A stretch of DNA of 15,761 bases from Gallionella sp. (GCA_024654105.1 JANLID010000023.1:1-15761); one strand, 5' to 3'. Shown: positions 7,277 through 14,913, numbered from the stretch's first letter. Notes: generated by a model not told the origin, from the letters alone. Translations and numbers: made by a program.

Positions 7277-8137
7277 ATGAAATCCATATCCATCATTATT
7301 CCAGCAAGGAACGAGGAAAGCGGCTTGGCTGAAATCCTGCCAAAACTACGCAAGCAATGGCCAGGCGCAGAGATTATTGTCGTCAATGACGGCTCCTCAG
7401 ATAACACGGGTGATATCAGTCGCACCAATGGCGCACGGTTAGTTACCCATCCATATGGCATGGGCAACGGAGCGGCCGTTAAATCAGGAGCACGTGCCGC
7501 CACCGGAGATATTCTGGTTTTCATGGACGCGGATGGACAACATAATCCGGATGATATTCCACGGCTGTTATCGAAATATTATGAAGGTCATGACATGGTT
7601 GTCGGGGCGCGTCACAGTAGTTCACAGGCGAGTCTGGGCAGGTCATTTGCAAATAGAATCTACAACTGGCTAGCGAGCTGGATAGTGGGGAGAACAATCG
7701 ACGACCTGACGTCGGGATTCAGGGTGGCAACAGCGACAAAGTTCAGGGAGTTTATTTACTTGTTGCCGAATGGCTTCTCCTATCCAACGACCATCACCAT
7801 GTCGTTCTTCCGCGCCGGCTATCCTGTCGCCTATGTCCCGATCCAGGCAAAAACAAGGCAGGGGAAAAGCCACATCAGCCCACTGCGTGACGGGGTACGA
7901 TTTTTTATTATTATTTTTAAAGTGGGGACACTTTATTCGCCTCTTAAGCTCTTCGCTCCCGTTAGCCTGTTTTTTTTCGCCACGGGCATTAGTTACTATG
8001 TATACACCTACCTGACCTACACCCGCTTTACCAACATGAGCGCTCTGCTGCTCATCACGTCCATACTCATATTTCTAATAGGCCTGGTATCCGAGCAAAT
8101 AACCACACTGGTCTACAAGGACAGCGGGAATCAGTAA
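7277..8137 (+). CDS. DPM1-like polyprenyl-phosphate glycosyltransferase (GT2)
   Basis: A 286-aa membrane-anchored GT2 enzyme of the dolichol-phosphate-mannose synthase type. It would transfer a single sugar from a nucleotide sugar to undecaprenyl phosphate on the cytoplasmic face. The GT-A domain shows IIPARNEE (7-14), VVNDGSSDNT (35-44), the metal-binding DAD (84-86), the family signature DLTSGFR (143-149) and an R-x-G-x-S element (194-198). Two C-terminal membrane helices (about 225-245 and 256-276) follow, as in bacterial GtrB/DPM-like proteins. The sugar cannot be told from sequence. It lies 127 bp after the third GT-C/TPR gene on the same strand. GT-C enzymes use exactly this kind of lipid-linked monosaccharide, so it is the natural donor-making partner of the cluster. 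The Shine-Dalgarno (TTGGAAAA) is weak. Confidence 0.92.
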   Translation: MKSISIIIPARNEESGLAEILPKLRKQWPGAEIIVVNDGSSDNTGDISRTNGARLVTHPYGMGNGAAVKSGARAATGDILVFMDADGQHNPDDIPRLLSKYYEGHDMVVGARHSSSQASLGRSFANRIYNWLASWIVGRTIDDLTSGFRVATATKFREFIYLLPNGFSYPTTITMSFFRAGYPVAYVPIQAKTRQGKSHISPLRDGVRFFIIIFKVGTLYSPLKLFAPVSLFFFATGISYYVYTYLTYTRFTNMSALLLITSILIFLIGLVSEQITTLVYKDSGNQ

Positions 8138-8222
8138 ATCGGGGTCCAGGCGGAACCCACCTGAATTGACAGCGACTGATAATCCTTGAATTCCATCCGA
8201 ACCGGCATGAAGTTTATTCACA

Positions 8223-9137
8223 TCAGACTCGACAGTACCTGGCAGCCAGGCGAACGAGGTGATTCAGAACCCAGGCAATTAGATCAGCAGACAACACGAC
8301 TAACCTAAACCCCGAGAGGAGGACGATAACAAGTTCCAGCCCCGTACCAGCCGTTAAGATGCTGCTCGATACCACCTCAAAGACTCCGATGCCTTGAGGA
8401 GCGAAGATACTTATAAAACCGATACCCCACGAGAATAGATAAACCCCGGCTATATCGACGAGCGACGCCCCAGGCAGAAAATTGGCGAATGCATACACAT
8501 ACAAGATAAATGCAAGCGCCGCCAAGCTCCAGAATACGGCTACTACTCCTATGCTGCACATATAGCGCAGCAGTGTTATCCGCCCGGCGCCACCGAGGAT
8601 CCATCGGTTTGTCACCGGCAAGATCACGATCATCCCAACGAAAGCCATAGCCGCCGCGAACGCGCCGATATCGCCCCATCCTCCACTTCCGCCGGAATAT
8701 CCAAGCCAGGCCCCACCAACGAATATTGTCACCGAAGCGGCAAGACTATTTTCCAGGAAAACAAAGGCAGTGAGTCTTTTTTTGCTGATTCCGTGCGCAT
8801 GAAAATCAAGAACCCGGCCAACCGTGTGCCAGATCCCTCCGGGTAGATAACGTGCAGGAAGGTTACGAACATGATAATGAAGCGCGCGCTTGTAGTTTAC
8901 TGCGGGCCTTTCACCGCTGAATACCAATATAGCCACTACCGGCGACAGAAGGTGCAACACGGCCCATATCATCGCTGCCATTAACAGGTATGTTATGTTG
9001 CCTTGAGCAACGGCAACATGAAGAATGTCCCGCGTCCTCCATGCAAAATAAGAAAGAAAGCCAATAGCGAGAATAAGAAAAGCCGCGCGACTCCAGCGGA
9101 GCAATACGCGCCAGAATTCACGCCTCTGTGAGCCCAT
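8223..9137 (-). CDS. Flippase-like membrane protein (UPF0104 / LPG-synthase TM family)
   Basis: A 304-aa, mostly hydrophobic protein with about seven to eight membrane segments. Two motifs place it in the lysylphosphatidylglycerol-synthase transmembrane / UPF0104 family: LPARYLPGGIW near residues 93-103 and APQGIGVFE near 256-264, corresponding to the usual P-x-G-G-I-G-x-x-E. Members often sit beside polyprenyl-phosphate glycosyltransferases and are suspected of lipid or lipid-linked sugar movement, though the activity is rarely shown. I prefer the ATG at 9137 because the hydrophobic protein begins just after it and it clears the upstream gene. A TTG at 9227 would overlap the GT2 gene by 41 bp and add an unconvincing N-terminus, and a TTG at 9164 is also possible. 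It is last in a three-gene minus-strand operon. Confidence 0.78.
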   Translation of the reverse strand: MGSQRREFWRVLLRWSRAAFLILAIGFLSYFAWRTRDILHVAVAQGNITYLLMAAMIWAVLHLLSPVVAILVFSGERPAVNYKRALHYHVRNLPARYLPGGIWHTVGRVLDFHAHGISKKRLTAFVFLENSLAASVTIFVGGAWLGYSGGSGGWGDIGAFAAAMAFVGMIVILPVTNRWILGGAGRITLLRYMCSIGVVAVFWSLAALAFILYVYAFANFLPGASLVDIAGVYLFSWGIGFISIFAPQGIGVFEVVSSSILTAGTGLELVIVLLSGFRLVVLSADLIAWVLNHLVRLAARYCRV

Positions 9138-9186
9138 TCCCAGTGATGCTGGATAATCTTTCAAGTAAAACTCGGCTGCGGGGGTG

Positions 9187-10074
9187 CTATGACTGGCCCT
9201 GCGCACGATTGGCCATGCGCCTGGCAACGAAATATTTCACGGGCATTGATGGCAGCAGAATTCCGATAATACCTATCTTTTCGGTCCAAGAGATGCTGGA
9301 CCGAATAACAACTGCAATCAGCTCAAAAGGGAGACGGAAAATCGGGAAAATCCTGTCGACCAGCGAACGAGACAATGCGTATTCACGATTACGGTACCGG
9401 TTCATTCTCTGTTTGAATGTCTCATCTTTGCGGAATTCGCGTCTTACCCATGAAGATTCCCTGTTATGAACAAAATCGCCCATTAACGCCAGATCGGAGA
9501 GCGTAATCAAATCAGTGCCTGCGATTGAGAGTAGCCGGGCTTTACGCAATGCCTCAGTACGGATCACACCGAGAATAGGATGCATATTACCCCAAAACAC
9601 AGAGAAGAAACGTGCCACAGCATCCATGCCACGAGTGTCCACCCAACCGGTTTCCCTGTCCATTCGCTTTCCCGAAGCGTCGATCCAGCCGGATGAACCA
9701 TAGGCGATAACTGCTGCAGGCATTGTCTCCAGCATCTCGACGCACTTCGAAATGAGATCAGGAGACCAAAGATCGTGTCCCGAAGCCCACATGAAATACT
9801 TCCCTTGGGAAAGATCAAGAACGCGGCGGAAATTTTCTGTCACGCCACAGTTTTTTTCCAATCGAGAGTACCTGATCCTGGGATCCCTGTTTGCAAACTC
9901 ACGACATATTTCACTCGTGCCATCTATAGAGGCATTATCAGATATGATAATTTCCAGATTCGAATAATCTTGGGAGCACAACGATAGAAGGGACTCTTCT
10001 AGAAATCGCTCTTCGTTATAAATCGGAACACCAATGCTTACGAGCGGCAAAGTATCATTATGGTGGTCTTTCAT
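9187..10074 (-). CDS. Family 2 glycosyltransferase
   Basis: A 295-aa GT2 (GT-A fold) enzyme of the kind that builds surface polysaccharide or lipid-linked oligosaccharide. It has VPIYNEE (16-22), SDNASIDGT (45-53) and the region preceding the metal site, GKYFMWASGHDLWSP (91-105). At the usual DDD/DXD position it reads Ser-Gly-His100-Asp101, a shifted acidic motif seen in a subset of GT2 enzymes. The C-terminal part has a hydrophobic or amphipathic stretch that may touch the membrane. Its ATG overlaps the stop of the upstream GT-C gene as ATGA (10071-10074), so translation is coupled. Donor and acceptor are unknown. Confidence 0.88.
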   Translation of the reverse strand: MKDHHNDTLPLVSIGVPIYNEERFLEESLLSLCSQDYSNLEIIISDNASIDGTSEICREFANRDPRIRYSRLEKNCGVTENFRRVLDLSQGKYFMWASGHDLWSPDLISKCVEMLETMPAAVIAYGSSGWIDASGKRMDRETGWVDTRGMDAVARFFSVFWGNMHPILGVIRTEALRKARLLSIAGTDLITLSDLALMGDFVHNRESSWVRREFRKDETFKQRMNRYRNREYALSRSLVDRIFPIFRLPFELIAVVIRSSISWTEKIGIIGILLPSMPVKYFVARRMANRAQGQS

Positions 10075-11624
10075 TTATCTTTTTCCGATCTCGGCATTTC
10101 TACCAACATTCCAAGCACAGGATCACCCGCCAGCCCTGCCATGCGATCAATAAAAACAATCTTACCTTCTCCCATAATATAGTCGCTCGGATAGAAAAGT
10201 TGGTAAGGGGGGCGAGTATAAGAAGCGACGTAGAAATAGCGGCAGTCCTTTGCTGCCTTAAAGAACTGATCTTTCGTAGATGCCTGAGGGGTGGAGTAGC
10301 TTGGTATGTTTGCGTACAACATGAGCCATGTGGGATCGACGTTATATACACACTCCCCTTCAGGCACTACTTCGGAGATTCTCTGCCAGGACAAAGTGAG
10401 TTTTTTATACGCTTTTATCTTTAGCCGGGCACGATTCAGGTCTTGTCCTGAATACCAATACAGCGAATTGGCATATTCTTTGTTTTCATCGTCTGCCGAC
10501 ATTGCCAACCGATGGAAGATCAAGCCTGCCGCGGGAAAAGTGATTAACGTAATAATAAAAAGGTAGGTATAGCCATAGATCGCAGATTTTATGGGGGAGA
10601 AACGCTGCATAAGGTAAGATGTTAAATCAAGCCCATGCAATAGCAAGATCGGTAAAACCGGATATAAAAAACGTCTGGCATCAGGAGACGACGGCCACAA
10701 CAGGAGCACCACAAAATACAAGATCAGATAAATTCCATCAAACTTCCTGCGGTAAGCACGATGTACGGTTCCTGCCAGACAGATTATCCCGATTGCAGAT
10801 CCGACTATGAGGGCCATTAATGTTGGGGTATGGTCGATACTGGTAATCCATCCAACCCAAAGTCCGTGACTTTCATGCACAAGCTTTTTCAGCAGCAATT
10901 CGTATAACGGTGTTGTTTCCAGCACTCTGGTAAGTATCCATAGATACCCTCCCGTATAGCCAAGCAGCGACTTAAGAACATTCCATGATATGAATGGTAA
11001 AAGGCTTACAAAAACTAAACGCGCCCATTGATCTCTTCTATACAGGAATAGATGGATAGCAAAAGCAACGACCAAAGCCACGCCGATCGTGCGGGTGATA
11101 ACTGCCAAGCCGATAACCACTGAAGCGGCATAGAGGCGAGACAGAGGGGCATCCGGTTTGGTCAGCAACCAGATCGCTATTAATGTCAGCGATAGGTAAA
11201 GATTTTCACTCAGAATGCCAAATGACTGGAAGAAGGTCGTTGGCAGGAGAGCAAAAACCACGGTGAGAAAAAATGCTTGGTATGAACTCTGAATTTCATG
11301 CCGTGCCCACACGAAATACCATGCAAGCGCAATGATCAGAAACGTGACGGTCACTGCATGCGCAATTTCGACATGCGCGCTTGTTCCTCCTGTTATCCCC
11401 AATATCAGCGGATAGAGTGGCGGAAAGTAGCTGTAAGACATAGCTGCACGCGTGACACCGTAACCCCGATCAGAAAATGGCGACATATGATCAGCCGTCA
11501 GCAAATAGACAGCGTGATCTCCTCCCAGGATCGGCAGCTCGGCAGACCAGTTCATCCAATAATAAAAAATGGCAACAGCGAGAAAGCCGGCTGCCAGAAG
11601 AAAATTTCTTATGGCTGTTTGCAT
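10071..11624 (-). CDS. GT-C-like integral membrane glycosyltransferase (ArnT/PMT-like)
   Basis: A 517-aa protein with about 10-11 membrane helices followed by a soluble C-terminal domain (about 375-517). An acidic residue stands in the first periplasmic loop (GGDHAVY, Asp36), where GT39/ArnT-type enzymes have their catalytic acid. Other GT-C hallmarks are ILSENLY (137-143), the Arg after a helix in ITRTIG (176-181), and the Arg-Phe-Leu-Tyr-Pro segment near 318-325. This supports a transferase using polyprenyl-phosphate-linked sugars, but the acceptor is unknown. It is not obviously related to the three TPR-bearing paralogs. A GAGG Shine-Dalgarno precedes the ATG. It is the first gene of the minus-strand operon. 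Confidence 0.75.
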   Translation of the reverse strand: MQTAIRNFLLAAGFLAVAIFYYWMNWSAELPILGGDHAVYLLTADHMSPFSDRGYGVTRAAMSYSYFPPLYPLILGITGGTSAHVEIAHAVTVTFLIIALAWYFVWARHEIQSSYQAFFLTVVFALLPTTFFQSFGILSENLYLSLTLIAIWLLTKPDAPLSRLYAASVVIGLAVITRTIGVALVVAFAIHLFLYRRDQWARLVFVSLLPFISWNVLKSLLGYTGGYLWILTRVLETTPLYELLLKKLVHESHGLWVGWITSIDHTPTLMALIVGSAIGIICLAGTVHRAYRRKFDGIYLILYFVVLLLWPSSPDARRFLYPVLPILLLHGLDLTSYLMQRFSPIKSAIYGYTYLFIITLITFPAAGLIFHRLAMSADDENKEYANSLYWYSGQDLNRARLKIKAYKKLTLSWQRISEVVPEGECVYNVDPTWLMLYANIPSYSTPQASTKDQFFKAAKDCRYFYVASYTRPPYQLFYPSDYIMGEGKIVFIDRMAGLAGDPVLGMLVEMPRSEKDK

Positions 11625-11868
11625 TATCCTCAGTAAACTATTTTGGTGAATTTATGGGCGGGTTTTTGATGAAAATAGGTGATCACTTTATATCAATCTA
11701 GCTCATGGACTGCCCGCCAGGGCTCGCTTACAGACTGGAAACTCCTGAGGCCAGCCCACCCCAATCTTGCTTGATCAGATGGGCTTTCGCCAACTCGGGA
11801 GGTGCTTTACAATGCCGCCCTGCGGCCGGAGCTGCTGGCCTGCCGCTTGCACGAATTCGACGAAACAC
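11625..11868. other. Divergent intergenic region between glycan operon and tRNA-Ala
   Basis: This 244-bp gap must hold the promoter of the minus-strand glycan operon and that of the tRNA-Ala gene. AGGTGATCACTT near 11678-11689 is a near-perfect palindrome roughly 55-65 bp before the first glycan ATG and could be an operator. TACAAT at 11808-11813, followed by a GC-rich stretch, looks like a stable-RNA -10 and discriminator, but no good -35 accompanies it. No gene is seen. Base composition changes across this gap, from AT-richer glycan genes to the GC-rich tRNA/ccm side. Confidence 0.35.
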
Positions 11869-11944
11869 GGGGCGGTAGCTCAGCTGGGAGAGCGCTGCGT
11901 TCGCAATGCAGAGGTCGAGGGTTCGATCCCCTTCCGCTCCACCA
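11869..11944 (+). tRNA. tRNA-Ala(CGC)
   Basis: A complete 76-nt cloverleaf with encoded CCA. The acceptor stem GGGGCGG pairs with CCGCTCC and includes the G3-U70 pair that defines alanine identity. The D-arm is GCTC/GAGC, the anticodon stem is CTGCG/TGCAG with loop TTCGCAA, and the T-arm is GAGGG/CCCTT with TTCGATC. The anticodon CGC is at 11902-11904 and reads GCG. It is followed by its own terminator, so it is a single-gene transcript. Confidence 0.96.
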
Positions 11945-11952
11945 ATCCCGCG

Positions 11953-11980
11953 AATGGCCGGAAATACCGGCCATTTTTTT
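11953..11980 (+). terminator. Rho-independent terminator after tRNA-Ala
   Basis: A 9-bp perfect stem (AATGGCCGG with CCGGCCATT) closes a 5-nt AAATA loop. It is followed directly by a run of T residues, nine bases after the tRNA CCA end. Confidence 0.93.
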
Positions 11981-12101
11981 ATGCCAAGGCAGTGCGCCGC
12001 TCGAGCGTGTCGCGTATGCCCTGGTGGGACGCACCTCGCTCCACCCGAATGGGCATTCCTGGTCGGGATACGGATGCAGCGGCGAATCCCGCTGGCCGCC
12101 C

Positions 12102-12110
12102 TGCTAGAAT
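12102..12110 (+). promoter_or_regulatory. Candidate extended -10 promoter of tRNA-Arg
   Basis: TGC-TAGAAT at 12102-12110 fits an extended -10 element (TGn plus a 5/6 match to TATAAT). Initiation would fall about two bases before the tRNA-Arg gene. No -35 hexamer is evident, which extended -10 promoters tolerate. The rest of the 138-bp gap after the tRNA-Ala terminator shows nothing else. Confidence 0.4.
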
Positions 12111-12118
12111 AGCGGCAC

Positions 12119-12194
12119 GCCCCGGTAGCTCAGTGGATAGAGCAGCCGCCTCCTAAGCGGCAGGTCGCACGTTCGATTCGTGTTCGGGGCACCA
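12119..12194 (+). tRNA. tRNA-Arg(CCT)
   Basis: A complete 76-nt cloverleaf with encoded CCA. Acceptor GCCCCGG pairs with TCGGGGC (one terminal G-U). The D-arm is GCTC/GAGC, the anticodon stem is GCCGC/GCGGC with loop CTCCTAA, and the T-arm is built on TTCGATT. The anticodon CCT is at 12152-12154 and reads AGG. No terminator follows within the 68 bp before ccmA, so read-through into the ccm operon is possible. Confidence 0.96.
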
Positions 12195-12251
12195 GTCTCG
12201 AGGGCGGGGCACGTTCCTCCGCTCCGAGGGAGAAGGCGTTAACTTTTCTGC

Positions 12252-12257
12252 GGGAGG
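12252..12257 (+). promoter_or_regulatory. Ribosome binding site fixing a TTG start for ccmA
   Basis: GGGAGG lies five bases before a TTG at 12263. It supports the TTG as the start of ccmA, because the protein aligned from that point begins exactly where CcmA family proteins begin (L-E-A-V-D-L). Confidence 0.8.
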
Positions 12258-12262
12258 CCGGT

Positions 12263-12871
12263 TTGCTGGAAGCGGTAGATCTTGAGTGCGTGCGCGGCGA
12301 TCGGCCGCTGTTCAGCCATCTTTCCTTCCGTCTCAAGCCGGGCGAGCTGATGCACGTCACCGGCGTCAACGGCAGCGGCAAGACCACACTGCTGCGCACG
12401 CTCTGTGGATTGACGCACGCCGCCGCGGGCGAGGTGCGCTGGAACGGCTCGACCATCCACGAGCTGGGCGACGACTATCGCAGCCAGCTCGCCTACGTCG
12501 GTCACAGTAACGGCATCCAGGGCGAGCTGACGGCGGAGGAAAATCTGCGCGCCGCCTGCCTCGGCACCGCCGCCGATACGACGCGTATCCAGGAGACACT
12601 GAAGCGCCTTGGGCTCGCGCCGTACCGGCACTTCCCTTCCAAGGTTCTGTCGCAGGGTCAGAAGCGCCGCCTCGCGCTCGCGCGGCTCGCGATCCTGCGG
12701 AAATCATTGTGGATCCTGGACGAGCCCTTGAGCGCGCTCGACGTGAACTCGGTGGTCCTGATGACGGAAATCCTGATGGAGCATCTCGCCCGGGATGGGC
12801 TGATCATCATGACATCGCATCAGGAAATCGACGTCGAAACAAAAACCATACTGCAGATACAACTCGACTAG
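12263..12871 (+). CDS. ccmA: Cytochrome c maturation ABC transporter ATP-binding protein CcmA
   Basis: A 202-aa ATPase, the normal length for CcmA. With CcmB it powers release of holo-CcmE from CcmC in System I cytochrome c biogenesis. It shows Walker A GVNGSGKTT (34-42), the CcmA-typical GHSNGI in place of a Q-loop glutamine (80-85), signature LSQGQ (129-133), Walker B LWILDEP (149-155) and the switch His186. It uses a TTG start with a good Shine-Dalgarno, which should lower its translation relative to an ATG. It is first in an operon whose next gene begins one base after its stop. The absence of a clear promoter between tRNA-Arg and this gene suggests either a weak unseen promoter or read-through from the tRNA. 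Confidence 0.96.
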   Translation: MLEAVDLECVRGDRPLFSHLSFRLKPGELMHVTGVNGSGKTTLLRTLCGLTHAAAGEVRWNGSTIHELGDDYRSQLAYVGHSNGIQGELTAEENLRAACLGTAADTTRIQETLKRLGLAPYRHFPSKVLSQGQKRRLALARLAILRKSLWILDEPLSALDVNSVVLMTEILMEHLARDGLIIMTSHQEIDVETKTILQIQLD

Positions 12872-12872
12872 C

Positions 12873-13550
12873 GTGCCGAACTTCCTGAAAGCCATCGGCT
12901 GTCTCCTGCGGCGCGACCTGACCGTCGCGCTGCGCCGCAGCACCGACGTGCTCACGCCGCTGGTCTTTTTCATTATCGTCGTGAGCCTGTTTCCGCTCGG
13001 CCTCGGTCCCGAGCCCTCGGTCCTGCGAACCATCGCACCGGGTGTCATCTGGGTGGCGGCACTGCTCGCCACCATGCTCTCGCTCAACCGGCTGTTCGCC
13101 AACGATCACGCCGACGGCACGCTCGAACAGATGGCGTTGTCACCCCACCCGCTCACCGTCCTGGTTTTGACCAAGGTCGCCGCCCACTGGATGCTGACCG
13201 GCCTGCCGCTGGTGCTGATCTCGCCGCTGCTCGCGGTGCAGATGAACCTGCCGGAATCGGCCATGGGCACGCTTGTCCTCTCGCTGCTGCTCGGCACGCC
13301 GGTCCTGAGCCTGCTCGGCGCCGTCGGCGCGGCGCTGACGCTCGGCCTGCGCGGCGGCGGCGTGCTGGTTTCGCTGCTGGTGCTGCCGTTGTATACTCCG
13401 GTTCTGATATTCGGCGCCGGTGCCGTCGCGGGCGTGATCGCCGGCATTGACATCGAAGCGCATTTTTCCTTGCTGGCCGCCTTTCTCGCGTTGGCCCTGA
13501 CCTTGGCGCCCTGGGCCGCCGCCGCGGCATTACGCGTTTCCCTGGACTGA
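12873..13550 (+). CDS. ccmB: Heme ABC transporter permease CcmB
   Basis: A 225-aa inner-membrane protein with about six membrane helices, the standard CcmB size and topology. It pairs with CcmA to form the ABC module that acts on the CcmC-heme-CcmE complex. The N-terminal region (RRDLTVALRRSTDVLTPLVF, 14-33) and the LEQMALSPHP segment are characteristic of the family. It uses a GTG start one base after the ccmA stop with no clear Shine-Dalgarno, so translation is probably coupled to ccmA. Confidence 0.95.
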   Translation: MPNFLKAIGCLLRRDLTVALRRSTDVLTPLVFFIIVVSLFPLGLGPEPSVLRTIAPGVIWVAALLATMLSLNRLFANDHADGTLEQMALSPHPLTVLVLTKVAAHWMLTGLPLVLISPLLAVQMNLPESAMGTLVLSLLLGTPVLSLLGAVGAALTLGLRGGGVLVSLLVLPLYTPVLIFGAGAVAGVIAGIDIEAHFSLLAAFLALALTLAPWAAAAALRVSLD

Positions 13551-13553
13551 ACC

Positions 13554-14291
13554 ATGCAATACATGCATAAGTACGCCTCACCCAAATTCTTCTACACCCT
13601 GGCAGGAAAACTGACTCCATGGATGGCGGCATTGACCGCCGTGCTGCTGGTTGCCGGCCTCTACCTGGGCCTGTTCGTGGCGCCCGTCGATTTCCAGCAG
13701 GGCGAAAGCTATCGCATCATGTTCATCCACGTGCCCGCCGCGTGGATGTCCATGTTCATCTACGTGTGCATGGCCGGCGCCGGCGCCATCGCGCTGGTCT
13801 GGAACGTCAAGCTCTTCGAGATGTTCGCCGGCAACTGCGCGCCCGTCGGCGCCTCGTTCACCTTCCTCGCGCTGGTAACGGGCTCGCTGTGGGGCAAGCC
13901 GATGTGGGGGGCGTGGTGGGCCTGGGACGCGCGCCTGACGTCGGAACTTATCCTGTTTTTCCTGTACATAGGCTACATGGCATTGGAAGCCAGTATTGAC
14001 GACCCGCGGCGCGCGGCGCGCGCCTCCGCGATCCTGGCACTGGTGGGCGTGGTCAACATTCCCGTCATCCACTTTTCGGTGGAGTGGTGGAATACGCTGC
14101 ATCAGCCGGCCTCGGTGGGCAAAGTCGGAACGCCTTCGATCCACCCAAGCATGCTCGCTCCGCTGCTGCTGATGTCCTTGGGCTTTACCTTCTATTTCTT
14201 TACGGTGGCGTTGATGCGTATGCGCAATGAAATCCTGGAGCGGGAACGGCACACGACGTGGGTGGCGCAGCTGCTGGAGTCCAAATCATGA
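13554..14291 (+). CDS. ccmC: Heme-handling protein CcmC
   Basis: A 245-aa, six-helix membrane protein that presents heme to CcmE. The tryptophan-rich WWD motif runs WGAWWAWDARLTS (118-130). The two heme-ligand histidines are visible as His59 (in HVP) and His197 (in HPSM), one on each side of the WWD loop, as the family requires. The ATG is 3 bp after ccmB; a second ATG three codons later is an alternative start. Its stop overlaps the ccmD start (ATGA). Confidence 0.97.
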   Translation: MQYMHKYASPKFFYTLAGKLTPWMAALTAVLLVAGLYLGLFVAPVDFQQGESYRIMFIHVPAAWMSMFIYVCMAGAGAIALVWNVKLFEMFAGNCAPVGASFTFLALVTGSLWGKPMWGAWWAWDARLTSELILFFLYIGYMALEASIDDPRRAARASAILALVGVVNIPVIHFSVEWWNTLHQPASVGKVGTPSIHPSMLAPLLLMSLGFTFYFFTVALMRMRNEILERERHTTWVAQLLESKS

Positions 14292-14458
14292 ACTGGTCGG
14301 AGTTTATCCGCATGGGCGGTTACGGCTTTTATGTCTGGAGTTCCTATGGGCTCGCCCTGCTCGTTCTGCTCCTGAACCTCTATCTGCCGCTGCGCCGACG
14401 CAAGACGGTCCGGCGCCTGCTGCACGAATTTCTGCGACTCAAGGAACAAACCCGATGA
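14288..14458 (+). CDS. ccmD: Heme exporter protein CcmD
   Basis: A 56-aa single-pass membrane protein that stabilises the CcmC-CcmE complex and helps release of holo-CcmE. It has the typical CcmD layout: a short N-terminus (NWSEFIRMGGYGFYVWSSYG), one helix (about 20-35) and a basic tail starting RRRKTVRR. It overlaps both neighbours by ATGA. The short ORF is identified by position and pattern rather than strong similarity. Confidence 0.93.
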   Translation: MNWSEFIRMGGYGFYVWSSYGLALLVLLLNLYLPLRRRKTVRRLLHEFLRLKEQTR

Positions 14459-14913
14459 AGACAAGACACAAGCGCCTGGCGATCATCGTCACCGGCGTGG
14501 TCGGACTGACCGTTGCCGGTCTTTTCGTATTGAACGCTTTCCGCAGCAACCTCGTGTTTTTCTACTCACCCACGGAGGTACTGGAAGGCAAGGTCAGTGT
14601 TCCTGCCGGCAAAACCATCCGCATCGGCGGCCTGGTGGAGAAAGGCTCCGTGCAGCGCTCCCCCGACGGCCTGAAGGTCGACTTCGTCGTCACCGACCTC
14701 AACAAGAAGCTGCCGGTGCACTACGAAGGTATCCTGCCGGATCTGTTTCGTGAAGGTCAGGGCGTCGTGACACAGGGACGTTTGCAGCCAGACAACACCT
14801 TCGTAGCCAGCGAAGTACTCGCCAAGCACGATGAGAAATACATGCCGCCGGAAGCCGCCCAGGCCCTGAAGGGCGGAACCTTTACCCCGGGCGGCGAGAC
14901 GAAGAAGCCATGA
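14455..14913 (+). CDS. ccmE: Periplasmic heme chaperone CcmE
   Basis: A 152-aa heme chaperone anchored by one N-terminal helix (about 8-28), with a periplasmic OB-fold domain. It takes heme from CcmC covalently and passes it to CcmF for attachment to apocytochrome c. The covalent heme histidine is His125, in the conserved HDEKY context, with Tyr129 as axial ligand. Length and motifs are normal. It overlaps ccmD upstream and the thioredoxin-like gene downstream by ATGA. In most operons of this type ccmF would come next; here it does not. Confidence 0.96.
   Translation: MKTRHKRLAIIVTGVVGLTVAGLFVLNAFRSNLVFFYSPTEVLEGKVSVPAGKTIRIGGLVEKGSVQRSPDGLKVDFVVTDLNKKLPVHYEGILPDLFREGQGVVTQGRLQPDNTFVASEVLAKHDEKYMPPEAAQALKGGTFTPGGETKKP

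Noticed and set aside
8138..8165. GGGTCC/GGAACCC hairpin as a terminator between the convergent glycan units
   Set aside because: The stem is short and bulged, and no T-run follows on either strand.
9138..9227. Longer N-terminus of the flippase-like protein from a TTG at 9227
   Set aside because: It would overlap the GT2 gene by 41 bp. The added residues are polar and unlike the family start, and an ATG just before the first hydrophobic segment is preferred.
11869..12194. tRNA genes as the attachment site of an integrated element
   Set aside because: No integrase, no second copy of a tRNA 3' end and no direct repeat was seen in the window, and the tRNA orientation is wrong for the glycan side.
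13106..13632. Long minus-strand ORFs (about 100-220 aa) inside the ccm genes
   Set aside because: They are Arg/Ala/Pro-rich or His/Gln-rich shadows typical of GC-rich DNA opposite real genes. The plus-strand frames encode recognisable CcmA-CcmE.
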